From: Streptomyces sp. Y2F8-2
GTDB lineage: Bacteria > Actinomycetota > Actinomycetes > Streptomycetales > Streptomycetaceae
Reading direction: 5' to 3'
NCBI RefSeq assembly: GCF_014905555.1
Contig: NZ_BNGS01000003.1
Location: 434,001 to 498,000 of the forward strand
DNA: 64,000 nucleotides
Shown here: positions 17,242 to 25,543 of the stretch, one piece after another
How the letters are laid out: every line of letters begins with the position of its first letter
How positions within the stretch are numbered: position 1 is the first letter of the stretch
Program-made: the position numbers and the translations under genes
The notes under the pieces: generated by a model
What the model was told of the DNA's origin: nothing
What the model saw: the letters and a program-made list of their open reading frames with translations, nothing else
The model's database searches: none

Positions 17242-18636
17242 ATGTCCACCAGCAGACAGCATCCGATAGGCGGCTCCCGTCGCGTGGCCCGCCGACAGCC
17301 CCGCCTCCTCCGCGGGGCGTTCGTGGCGGCGTCCGCCGCCCTCGCCGGCGTGCTCGTCGCGGCCTGCGGTTCCGGCGGCTCGGGCGGCGGCAGCGGCTCC
17401 GGCGCGGCGGGCGGCGGCCCGGTGCACATCAAGGTGTGGGCCTGGTACCCGGACTTCAAGCAGGTCGTGGACCAGTTCAACAAGACCCACAAGGACGTCC
17501 AGGTCGACTGGGTGCAGGCAGGCGTCGGCCAGGACGAGTACACCAAGCTGAAGACGGCGCTGAAGGCCGGTCAGGGCGCCCCGGACGTCGTGATGCTGGA
17601 GTTCCAGGAGCTGCCCACGATCCAGCTCACCAAGGGCCTGCTGGACATCGGCAAGTACGGCGCGAACGACGACAAGAAGAACTACGTTCCCTGGGCCTGG
17701 AACCAGGTCTCCGACGGCGACCACGTCTACGCCGTCCCCGTGGACGGCGGCCCGATGGCGATGCTGTACCGCGAGGACATCTTCAAGAAGTACAAGCTGA
17801 AGGTCCCCACCACCTGGGACGAGTACAAGCAGGAGGCGGCCAAGCTGCACGCCGCCGACCCGAAGGCGTACATGACCGACTTCGGCAGCGACGAGTCGGC
17901 GGCGGGCTGGCTGCAGGGCCTGATGTGGCAGGCCGGCTCCCGCCCGTACACCTACTCGGCGAGCAAGCTGCCGAACATCGGCGTCAAGATGAACGACGAC
18001 GGCGCCAAGAAGGTGTACGACTACTGGGGCGACCTGGTGAAGAACAAGCTGGTCGACACCGCGTCGTACGCCACCACCGACTTCTACAACGGGCTCAGCA
18101 GCGGCAAGTACGCCACCTACCTGGCCGCCGGCTGGGGCCCCGGCTACCTGCAGAGCGTGGCCAAGAAGACGGGAGGCCTGTGGCGCGCCGCCCCGCTGCC
18201 GCAGTGGACGGCGGGCGGCAACGCCCAGGGCGACTGGGGCGGTTCGACCTTCGCGGTCACCAGCCAGACCAAGAACCCCAAGCAGGCCACCGAGGTCGCC
18301 CGGGAGCTGTTCGGCACCTCCGAGGCCGCCTGGAAGATCGGCATCGACCAGGCGTACCTGTTCCCGCTCGCCACCCCGATCCTGAACGGCTCGTACTTCC
18401 AGGACAAGAAGTACGACTTCTTCGGCGGCCAGCAGGTCAACAAGATCTTCGGGCCCGCGGCGAACAACATCGGCACCTTCGACTGGAGCCCGTTCCAGGA
18501 CTACGCCTACAACACGCAGACCAGTGAGGTCGGCAAGGCCCTCCAGGGCCAGACCCCCTGGTCGTCCGTGGCGGACAACATCCAGCAGCAGGTGGCGGGT
18601 TACGCGTCCAAGCAGGGATTCAAGGTCAGCCAGTAA
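17242..18636 (+). CDS. Sugar ABC transporter substrate-binding lipoprotein
   Basis: 464 residues. A long basic N region and hydrophobic core lead to a lipobox (VLVAAC) with lipidated Cys42, followed by a Gly/Ser-rich tether. The mature part is a family 1 (MalE-like) binding protein with WAWYPDFKQVVDQFN at its start, PDVVMLEFQELP, and a C-terminal region rich in Trp and Tyr. It would capture an oligosaccharide outside the membrane and deliver it to the two permeases that follow. I chose the ATG with AGGAG seven bases upstream rather than the ATG two codons earlier. The context (GH51, arabinan-active secreted enzyme) suggests arabino-oligosaccharides. No ATPase is encoded here, so a shared MsiK-type ATPase is expected. 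Confidence 0.93.
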   Translation: MSTSRQHPIGGSRRVARRQPRLLRGAFVAASAALAGVLVAACGSGGSGGGSGSGAAGGGPVHIKVWAWYPDFKQVVDQFNKTHKDVQVDWVQAGVGQDEYTKLKTALKAGQGAPDVVMLEFQELPTIQLTKGLLDIGKYGANDDKKNYVPWAWNQVSDGDHVYAVPVDGGPMAMLYREDIFKKYKLKVPTTWDEYKQEAAKLHAADPKAYMTDFGSDESAAGWLQGLMWQAGSRPYTYSASKLPNIGVKMNDDGAKKVYDYWGDLVKNKLVDTASYATTDFYNGLSSGKYATYLAAGWGPGYLQSVAKKTGGLWRAAPLPQWTAGGNAQGDWGGSTFAVTSQTKNPKQATEVARELFGTSEAAWKIGIDQAYLFPLATPILNGSYFQDKKYDFFGGQQVNKIFGPAANNIGTFDWSPFQDYAYNTQTSEVGKALQGQTPWSSVADNIQQQVAGYASKQGFKVSQ

Positions 18637-18662
18637 CCCTCCAGGGTCTCGCCCCGCCTACC

Positions 18663-18703
18663 GCCCCCGCCGACCGCTGTGCCTCCTCACCGGCGGCGGG
18701 GGC
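18663..18703. other. Intercistronic hairpin between binding protein and permeases
   Basis: GCCCCCGCCG at 18663-18672 pairs with CGGCGGGGGC at 18694-18703, in the 93-bp gap after the binding-protein gene. In this position such hairpins often stabilise the upstream message or partly terminate it, giving more binding protein than permease. Confidence 0.55.
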
Positions 18704-18729
18704 CCTGCCCCAACGCTCAAGGAGATCTG

Positions 18730-19728
18730 ATGAGCCTGCTCCGACAGGGGTCACCGGCGGCCGCCGCGGCCGCGCCCTCGGCAGCGGCGGCCGCCAAGGG
18801 CCGTGATGTCCCGGCCGGACGCGGTGCCGGCCCGCGGTCCGGGCGGCTGAAGGCCCGGACCCGGCACCGCGGCATGGGCCTGCTGCTGGTCACCCCGTTC
18901 ACGCTGCTGTTCCTCGCCTTCCTCATCGCCCCGCTCTGCTATGCCTTCTGGCTGAGCCTGAGGACCTCGACGCTGGTGGGAGGCGACCACTTCAGCTGGT
19001 TCGCCAACTACAAGCAGGCCTTCACCGACCCGCAGTTCCTGTCCGGCGTGCGCCGCGTGGTGTTCTTCGGCCTGGTGCAGATCCCGGTCATGCTCGCCCT
19101 CGCCCTGGTCGGCGCGCTGATCATCGACGAGGTCACCAGCAGGCTCGCCAAGGTCTTCCGGATGACGCTGTTCATGCCGTACGCCGTGCCCGCGGTGATC
19201 GGCGCCCTGATGTGGGGCTTCCTGTACAGCCCGACGTTCGGCCCGGTGAACTCCATCAGCAACGCCCTGGGGCTCGGATCGGTCAACCTGCTCTCGCACA
19301 ACCTGATGCTGACGTCGCTCGGCAACGTCGTGACCTGGCAGTGGACCGGCTACAACATGATCGTCCTCTACGCGGCACTCCAGGGCCTGCCCCGCGAGGT
19401 CTACGAGGCGGCGCGCATCGACGGAGCGAGCCAGATCCAGACGGCGCTGCGCATCAAGGTCCCGATGATCTCCTCGGCGCTGGTGCTCACGCTGATGTTC
19501 ACCATCATCGGCACCCTTCAGTTCTTCACCGAGCCACGGGTCCTGCAGCCGACCGCCCGCTCGGTGATCACTCCGGACTACACGCCGAACCTGTACGCCT
19601 ACAACCTCGCGTTCCAGTACTCCGAGTTCAACTACTCCGCCGCCATCTCCTTCGCCCTCGGAGCGGTGGTCTTCATCGGTTCCTACATCTTCCTCTTCCT
19701 CACGCGCCGAAGGAGCGGACTGAAGTGA
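18730..19728 (+). CDS. Carbohydrate ABC transporter permease (MalF-type)
   Basis: 332 residues. About 50 hydrophilic Ala-rich residues precede six predicted membrane helices (first at about 58-78). The cytoplasmic EAA loop is present as EVYEAARIDGASQIQTALRI, the contact site for the ATPase. ATG with AAGGAG upstream. The stop overlaps the GTG of the second permease (GTGA), so the pair is translationally coupled. The neighbours suggest import of arabino-oligosaccharides. Confidence 0.93.
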   Translation: MSLLRQGSPAAAAAAPSAAAAAKGRDVPAGRGAGPRSGRLKARTRHRGMGLLLVTPFTLLFLAFLIAPLCYAFWLSLRTSTLVGGDHFSWFANYKQAFTDPQFLSGVRRVVFFGLVQIPVMLALALVGALIIDEVTSRLAKVFRMTLFMPYAVPAVIGALMWGFLYSPTFGPVNSISNALGLGSVNLLSHNLMLTSLGNVVTWQWTGYNMIVLYAALQGLPREVYEAARIDGASQIQTALRIKVPMISSALVLTLMFTIIGTLQFFTEPRVLQPTARSVITPDYTPNLYAYNLAFQYSEFNYSAAISFALGAVVFIGSYIFLFLTRRRSGLK

Positions 19729-20624
19729 CGACCGCCGCTGCCACTGCCGTCGCCGTCCCGGCCCCCCGCCGGCGCCCCACCGCCGCCAAGGGGCGCGTCA
19801 CCGTCAACGTGGTGATGGTGGCGATGATCCTCTACTTCCTGCTGCCGTTCTGGTGGCTGCTGGTGGCCTCCACCAAGAACAACGACGCGCTGTTCACCAC
19901 CGCCGCCCTGTGGTTCCGCTCGCCCGGTTCCTTCTTCACCAACCTCCAGCAGCTGTTCACGTACGACGACGGCGAGTACCTGCGCTGGCTCGGCAACACC
20001 GCGATCTACGCGGGCGTCAGCGGGGTCGGCGCCACCGCCGTGGCGACCCTCGCGGGCTACGCCTTCGCCAAGTACCGCTTCCCCGGCCGGAACCTGCTCT
20101 TCTCGAGCCTGCTCGGCGCCATCATGGTGCCCGCGACCGCGCTGGCCATCCCCACCTATCTGCTGTTGAGCAAGGTGGAGCTGACCAACACGATGTGGGC
20201 GGTCATCCTGCCCTCGCTGCTCAACCCGTTCGGCGTCTACCTGGTGCGGGTGTACGTGCAGGAGTCGCTGCCCGACGAACTGCTGGAGGCCGCCCGCGTC
20301 GACGGCGCCGGGGAGATGCGCGTCCTGCTGTCGGTGGCCCTGCCGACGCTGAGGCCCGCCTTGGTCACCGTGCTGCTGTTCTCCATGGTCGGCACCTGGA
20401 ACAACTTCTTCCTGCCGCTGGTCATGCTCAACAACGACAAGCTGTTCCCGCTCACCGTGGGCCTCACGTCCTGGTACCAGGGAGCGATGGTGCAGAGCGG
20501 CGCCAACGCGCTGTTCAGCCTGGTCGTCGTCGGCTCGCTGGTGGCGATCCTGCCGCTGGTCATCGCCTTCCTGCTGCTGCAGCGGTACTGGCGCGGCGGT
20601 CTGACCGTCGGAAGCCTCAAGTGA
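19725..20624 (+). CDS. Carbohydrate ABC transporter permease (MalG-type)
   Basis: 299 residues with six predicted helices (first at about 27-46). The EAA loop is ELLEAARVDGAGEMRVLLSV, followed by a conserved tail ending RYWRGGLTVGSLK, typical of MalG-type permeases. It starts at a GTG overlapping the upstream permease stop. It forms the heteromeric channel with that permease and lies 55 bp before the GH51 gene, apparently in one operon. Confidence 0.94.
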   Translation: MTTAAATAVAVPAPRRRPTAAKGRVTVNVVMVAMILYFLLPFWWLLVASTKNNDALFTTAALWFRSPGSFFTNLQQLFTYDDGEYLRWLGNTAIYAGVSGVGATAVATLAGYAFAKYRFPGRNLLFSSLLGAIMVPATALAIPTYLLLSKVELTNTMWAVILPSLLNPFGVYLVRVYVQESLPDELLEAARVDGAGEMRVLLSVALPTLRPALVTVLLFSMVGTWNNFFLPLVMLNNDKLFPLTVGLTSWYQGAMVQSGANALFSLVVVGSLVAILPLVIAFLLLQRYWRGGLTVGSLK

Positions 20625-20679
20625 TCCCTGCCCGACCTCCTCTCCCGGCCATCCCGCGCACCCCCCGGAGCGACCTTCC

Positions 20680-22203
20680 ATGCTGCACGCTTCCCTGACC
20701 GTCGACCCCGCCTTCCGCGTCGCCGACGTCAATCCCCGTACCTTCGGCTCGTTCGTGGAGCACATGGGCCGCTGTGTGTACACCGGCATCTACGAACCCG
20801 GCCATCCGCAGGCCGACGAGGACGGACTGCGCCGTGACGTTCTGGAGCTGGTGCGCGAGCTGGGCGTGACCACCGTCCGCTATCCCGGCGGCAACTTCGT
20901 CTCCGGCTTCCGCTGGGAGGACAGCGTCGGCCCGGTCGCCGACCGGCCCACCCGTCTGGACCTCGCCTGGCACAGCACCGAAACCAACGCCTTCGGACTG
21001 CACGAATTCGCCACCTGGGCCCGCAAGGCCGGCGTCGAGCCGATGATGGCCCTCAACCTCGGCACCCGGGGCGTCCAGGAGGCCCTCGACCTGCTGGAGT
21101 ACGCCAACCACCCCGGCGGCACCACCTGGTCCGACCAGCGGATCAAGAACGGCGCCCAGGACCCCTTCGGCATCCGCATGTGGTGCCTGGGCAACGAGAT
21201 GGACGGCCCCTGGCAGACCGGCCACAAGACCGCCGCCGAGTACGGCCGCCTGGCCGCCGAGACGGGTCGCGCCATGCGGATGATCGACCCGGACCTCGAA
21301 CTGGTCGCGTGCGGCAGCTCCAGCTCCTCGATGCCGACGTTCGGCGCCTGGGAGGCGACCGTGCTGGAGGAGGCGTACGACCAGGTCGACTACATCTCCT
21401 GCCACGCCTACTACGAGGAACTCGACGGCGACCTCGGCAGCTTCCTCGCCTCCGCCGTCGACATGGACGGCTTCGTGGAGTCGGTGGTCGCCACCGCCGA
21501 CCACATCCGGGCCAAGCTGCGCCGCAAGAAGCGGATCAACCTCTCCTTCGACGAGTGGAACGTCTGGTACAACAGCCGCTTCGAGGCGCAGGGCAAGCCC
21601 GCCGACTGGGCCGTGGCCCCGCGCGTGATCGAGGACGAGTACAACGTCGCCGACGCCGTCGTGGTCGGCGGCCTGCTGATCAGCCTCCTCCGGCACAGCG
21701 ACCGCGTCACGGCCGCCTGCCTCGCCCAGCTCGTCAACGTCATCGCTCCCATCCGCAGCGAGCCCGGCGGCCCCAGCTGGCGGCAGACGACGTTTCACCC
21801 GTTCGCCCAGGCGGCCCGCCACGCGCGCGGCACAGTCCTGCGGGTGGAGCCGGTCGCCCCCGTGTACGAGACGGCACGGTTCGGCGCGGTTCCCGTCCTG
21901 GACGCCGTCGCCACCCATGTGTCCGAGGCGGAGGGTGCCGACGAACTCACCGTCTTCGCGGTCAACCGGCACCAGACCGAGGACGTGGAACTCGCCCTGG
22001 ACCTGAGGGCCTTCCCCGGCTACGCGCCGGTGGAGCACTCCGTCCTCGCCGACCCGGACCTGCGCGCGACCAACACCGTGCACGACCCCGAGAGGGTCCG
22101 GCCGCGCGGCGCGGACACCGGCGCGGTCACCGACGGCCGCCTCACCGTGAGCCTGCCGCCCGTCTCCTGGAACGTCATCCGGCTGCGCCCCACCGCCGGC
22201 TGA
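20680..22203 (+). CDS. GH51 alpha-L-arabinofuranosidase
   Basis: 507 residues with no signal peptide, so cytoplasmic. A retaining glycosidase that releases L-arabinose from imported arabino-oligosaccharides. The (beta/alpha)8 domain carries the acid/base Glu173 in CLGNEMDG and the nucleophile Glu292 in SFDEWNVWY. RYPGGNFVSGF and NLGTRG are further GH51 hallmarks, and a C-terminal beta-sandwich follows. Length is standard for bacterial GH51 (about 500). The ribosome site is CCGGAGCG. It lies directly downstream of the transporter, matching intracellular processing after uptake. Confidence 0.95.
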   Translation: MLHASLTVDPAFRVADVNPRTFGSFVEHMGRCVYTGIYEPGHPQADEDGLRRDVLELVRELGVTTVRYPGGNFVSGFRWEDSVGPVADRPTRLDLAWHSTETNAFGLHEFATWARKAGVEPMMALNLGTRGVQEALDLLEYANHPGGTTWSDQRIKNGAQDPFGIRMWCLGNEMDGPWQTGHKTAAEYGRLAAETGRAMRMIDPDLELVACGSSSSSMPTFGAWEATVLEEAYDQVDYISCHAYYEELDGDLGSFLASAVDMDGFVESVVATADHIRAKLRRKKRINLSFDEWNVWYNSRFEAQGKPADWAVAPRVIEDEYNVADAVVVGGLLISLLRHSDRVTAACLAQLVNVIAPIRSEPGGPSWRQTTFHPFAQAARHARGTVLRVEPVAPVYETARFGAVPVLDAVATHVSEAEGADELTVFAVNRHQTEDVELALDLRAFPGYAPVEHSVLADPDLRATNTVHDPERVRPRGADTGAVTDGRLTVSLPPVSWNVIRLRPTAG

Positions 22204-22205
22204 CG

Positions 22206-22348
22206 CCCCACCGGCCCCCGCCGTCACCACTCACCGGCCTCGGTGGCGGCGGGGACGACATCTCCGCCGCCTGTCACCCCACCGGCCCCTCGCCGTCACC
22301 CCACCGGCCCCCCGCCGTCACCGCACAGTCCTCGGTGGCGGCGGGGTC
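22206..22348. repeat. Repeated CCCCACCGGCCCC and CCTCGGTGGCGGCGGGG units after the GH51 gene
   Basis: The gap between GH51 and the next gene consists largely of repeats. CCCCACCGGCCCC(T)CGCCGTCAC or close variants occur three times, and CCTCGGTGGCGGCGGGG occurs twice (about 22238 and 22331). The two kinds pair with each other, so either copy can form a terminator-like stem. Confidence 0.55.
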
Positions 22349-22399
22349 TCATGCACCACATGCACACCTTCCCTGCCCCCAAGCACAAGGGAGCCGCAC

Positions 22400-24445
22400 A
22401 TGTCCACCGACAGGGAAGGCGCCAGACACCGCGCCGTTCCACGTCCCCACGTCATCACGCTGCTGCTCGCGCTGCTCGCAGCGGCCACCGCCCTCGTCCT
22501 GCCCGCACCGGGCAAGGCCCATGCCGTCTCGCGGGCCTCGCAGACCATGTACACCCCGCCGTCGGGCACTCCCTCCCCGGGCTCGCTGTATCCGCGGGCC
22601 GTGCGCCTGCAGTACAGCGGGTCGTCCAACGGCACGCTGCTCGCCACGTTCGAGCAGTACTCCTCCGGCACCCCCGTCTTCCCGATCTACCGCAGCACCG
22701 ACAACGGCACCAGCTGGACCCGGATCTCCGGCATCAGCGATACGCACAACGGCTACGGCATGCGCTACCAGCCGTTCCTGTACGAGCTGCCGACCGCCAT
22801 CGGCGGCTTCCCGGCCGGCACGATCCTGGCCGCGGGCAACTCCATCCCGAGCGACCTGTCGACGACCGAGCTCGACCTGTACGCGAGCACGGACCACGGC
22901 AGCACCTGGTCGTTCGTCAGCACCATCGCCACCGGCGGCAAGGCGGACCCGACCAACGGCCAGACCCCCGTCTGGGAGCCGTTCCTGATGGTCTCGGGCT
23001 CCAAGCTGATCGTCTACTACTCCGACCAGCGCGACCCCGACCACGGCCAGAAGATCGTGCACCAGGTCACCACGGACGGCATCACCTGGGGGCCGGTCGT
23101 CAACGACGTCGCCACCTCCACGTACAGCGACCGCCCGGGCATGCCGACGATCGCCAAGCTCCCCAACGGCAACTACGTGATGACGTACGAGTACTGGGGC
23201 GCGCATGAGGGCGGCTTCGCGGTGTACTACAAGATCTCCTCGAACCCGGAGGCGTTCGGGTCCGCCACCGGCGTCGCGCTGAAGACCACCGACGGCTACG
23301 TCCCCACCAGCTCCCCGTACATCGTCTGGCTGCCCACCGGCGGCTCCAACGGCACCCTGGCGGTCAGCGCCAACAGCAGCACCGACATCTTCCTGAACAC
23401 GCAGAACGGCGCGGCGGGCACCTGGACGCGCATCGCGTCCAACACCCCCGGCGGCTACAGCCGCGGCATGGTCCCGCTGGCCGACGGCCACAGCCTGGAG
23501 ATCTTCAGCGGTGGCCACCTGACGAGTACGGGGCTCAACCCCGTCACCTACGGCACCATCGACCTGGGCGGCGGCATCTCGAACGGCGCCACGTACACCG
23601 CCTCCAACGCCAACAGCCACCTGATGCTGACCATTGTGGGCGGCTCCACCACCAACGGTGTCAACGCCACCCAGCAGAACGCCGACAACGCCACCGACCA
23701 GCAGTGGCGCTTCGTCCAGCAGACGTCCGGCTATTTCAAGATCTTCAACGTGGCCAGCGGCAAGGTGCTGGGCGTGCAGAACGCCTCCACCGCCAACGGC
23801 GCCGCGGTCCTGCAGTGGGACGACAACGGCACCCTCGACCACGAGTGGGCCGTCGCCCCGAGCCCGGCGGGCGGCTTCACGGCCGTCAACCGCAACAGCG
23901 GCAAGTACCTGGAGATCCCCAGCGCCTCCACCACCGTCGGCACCGCGGCGGGGCAGTGGGACAACACCGGCTGCGCCTGCCAGCGGTGGACGCTCGACCA
24001 GACGGCCCTGCCCACGCTGTCGACCGGCCAGTACGTCCTGGTCAACAAGAACAGCGGCAAGTACCTGGAGGTGCCGAGCGCCTCGACCACCGCGGGCACG
24101 GCGCTCGACCAGTGGCAGAACACGGCCTGTGACTGCCAGTTGTGGACCTTCACGGCGAGCGGCGGCGCGTGGACGCTCAGGAACGTCCACAGCGGCCTCT
24201 ACCTCGACGTGCAGAACGGCTCCACCTCGACCGGTACCTCACTGGTCCAGAGCGCGTCGTCCGGCGCGGGTTCCCAGAAGTGGACGCTGACGGCTGCGGG
24301 CGGTGGCTTCTACAAGCTGGTCAACGCCGGCAGCGGACTACTGGCCGACGTCTCCGGAGCCTCGACGGCCAACGGCGCGTCGGTCATCCAGTGGAGCGAC
24401 AACGGGGGGAACAACCAGCTCTGGCAGCTCGTACGGGTCAACTGA
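22400..24445 (+). CDS. Secreted sialidase-fold glycosidase (GH93-like exo-arabinanase?) with ricin-type repeats
   Basis: 681 residues. A signal peptide (about 1-43, ending KAHA) precedes a six-bladed sialidase-superfamily propeller at about 45-400. Asp-box motifs include STDNGTSWTRI, STDHGSTWSFV and TTDGITWG. Residues 405-681 hold six ricin/CBM13-type repeats, five with Q-x-W (QQW, QRW, QLW, QKW, QLW), making about two beta-trefoil modules that bind polysaccharide. Given the GH51 enzyme and transporter upstream, a GH93 exo-1,5-alpha-L-arabinanase is my best guess. The fold also fits other BNR-repeat glycosidases, so the substrate is inferred. ATG with GGGAG upstream. Confidence 0.8.
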   Translation: MSTDREGARHRAVPRPHVITLLLALLAAATALVLPAPGKAHAVSRASQTMYTPPSGTPSPGSLYPRAVRLQYSGSSNGTLLATFEQYSSGTPVFPIYRSTDNGTSWTRISGISDTHNGYGMRYQPFLYELPTAIGGFPAGTILAAGNSIPSDLSTTELDLYASTDHGSTWSFVSTIATGGKADPTNGQTPVWEPFLMVSGSKLIVYYSDQRDPDHGQKIVHQVTTDGITWGPVVNDVATSTYSDRPGMPTIAKLPNGNYVMTYEYWGAHEGGFAVYYKISSNPEAFGSATGVALKTTDGYVPTSSPYIVWLPTGGSNGTLAVSANSSTDIFLNTQNGAAGTWTRIASNTPGGYSRGMVPLADGHSLEIFSGGHLTSTGLNPVTYGTIDLGGGISNGATYTASNANSHLMLTIVGGSTTNGVNATQQNADNATDQQWRFVQQTSGYFKIFNVASGKVLGVQNASTANGAAVLQWDDNGTLDHEWAVAPSPAGGFTAVNRNSGKYLEIPSASTTVGTAAGQWDNTGCACQRWTLDQTALPTLSTGQYVLVNKNSGKYLEVPSASTTAGTALDQWQNTACDCQLWTFTASGGAWTLRNVHSGLYLDVQNGSTSTGTSLVQSASSGAGSQKWTLTAAGGGFYKLVNAGSGLLADVSGASTANGASVIQWSDNGGNNQLWQLVRVN

Positions 24446-24526
24446 TCCCACCGAGCGGGGAACCGGCGCGACGGGCGGCCCACGGCCACCGGTGCGCCGG
24501 TTTCCGGCTTCCCGGGACGGTGGGAG

Positions 24527-24856
24527 TCAGTAGCCCTGGGTGCGTTCCCGTCGTACCGAATACGTCACGAAACCCGCTCCCAGGCCCAGGAACAGCGTCC
24601 CCCCGATGACGTACGGCGTCGTGTCCACGCTGCCGGTGTCGGCCAGTTGTGTGTGGGCCGTCGCGCCCGTCAGGCCCGTCGTGTCCGTCATCGTCTGGTC
24701 GGTGGTCGTCGAGGTCGCGATCCGCGGACTCTCCGGTGTGTTCTGGGTCGCGTTCGCGGACGGCACGAACCACAGGGCACCCAGCAGGGTCCCCGCGGCG
24801 GTGGCGGTCAGCAACGTCCGGCGGGCGGTGGACGACGATCGACGTGCGGCGGACAC
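24527..24856 (-). CDS. Small LAxTG sortase-anchored surface protein
   Basis: 109 residues. A signal peptide (about 1-36, ending SANA) precedes a Thr-rich segment of about 35 residues. The C-terminal sorting signal is LADTG, a hydrophobic helix (YVIGGTLFLGLGAGFVTY) and a basic tail RRERTQGY. LAxTG is the recognition form of class E sortases in actinobacteria, so covalent attachment to the cell wall is predicted. No sortase gene lies in the window. GTG start. There is almost no mature domain, so it may act as a tether or be a remnant of a larger surface protein. Confidence 0.75.
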   Translation of the reverse strand: MSAARRSSSTARRTLLTATAAGTLLGALWFVPSANATQNTPESPRIATSTTTDQTMTDTTGLTGATAHTQLADTGSVDTTPYVIGGTLFLGLGAGFVTYSVRRERTQGY

Positions 24857-24966
24857 GAAATTCCGATCCCCCTGGGGCGCTTACGAATTGGCCGTGTGGA
24901 GCGATGCTAGTGAAAGGCGCGGGTCGTGGGAAAGTCGCGGGCTCTCCGGGCCGTACGCTGCGCGCC

Positions 24967-25320
24967 ATGAGCACTTCTGAGACATCACGGTATGTCCGCC
25001 TTCGTGTGGAACTGGTCGTCGAGATCGACGATGCCGACGCCGTCGCCAAGGCCGCCCTGCGCCGGATCGCGGACGACCCGGACATGCCCGAGGGTGAGCG
25101 CGCCTACACGGAGAGCGCGGTGACGGAGGACACGGCCGAGGCCGTCGCGTATCTCGTCGAGCCGTCCGTCCTGTTGGGCGAGGTACCGGGCGTCGAACTC
25201 GCCCAGGCCTCCTGGAGCAGCGAGAGCGTCGACTACGACCCCGATTCGCCGGACTGGGCGCTGGGAGAGGATGATGAGCCGGGGGGCGACGAGGACGACG
25301 AGGGGGTCCGACTCGGCTGA
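24967..25320 (+). CDS. Hypothetical acidic cytoplasmic protein
   Basis: 117 residues. A short alpha/beta region (RYVRLRVELVVEIDDADAVAKAALRRI) leads into a strongly acidic C-terminal tail (GEDDEPGGDEDDEGVRLG). No signal, membrane segment or known motif is seen. The ATG opens 110 bp from the divergent LAxTG protein gene, so the two may share a promoter region. Codon use is that of a normal Streptomyces gene, which supports it being real. Function unknown. Confidence 0.7.
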   Translation: MSTSETSRYVRLRVELVVEIDDADAVAKAALRRIADDPDMPEGERAYTESAVTEDTAEAVAYLVEPSVLLGEVPGVELAQASWSSESVDYDPDSPDWALGEDDEPGGDEDDEGVRLG

Positions 25321-25543
25321 CATGTCTTGGGAAAATGGTGACCCCGGGCGGCAACCGGCGCCCGGGGCACCGTCGTCTCACAAGGCGTTCCCCGGTGTCC
25401 CGCATGGCACCGGGACTCCTCGGGCACCCGTCGGGCCGGCGTGGTGTGCCCCACACCGGCCACAGATGTGGAACCGGACGAACCGGTCGTAGCGTTGAGG
25501 GTTCCTGCGGGGGACTCAACGGGGTTTTGGGGATTCGGCAACC

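Noticed and set aside
22206..22348. Repeat-rich gap considered as a CRISPR-like array
   Set aside because: Units are unequal, adjoining and self-complementary without unique spacers; more like duplicated terminators.
25471..25496. GAAC...CGTT upstream of the L,D-transpeptidase considered as a SigE promoter
   Set aside because: The 18-bp spacing and the weak -10 match do not support a confident call.
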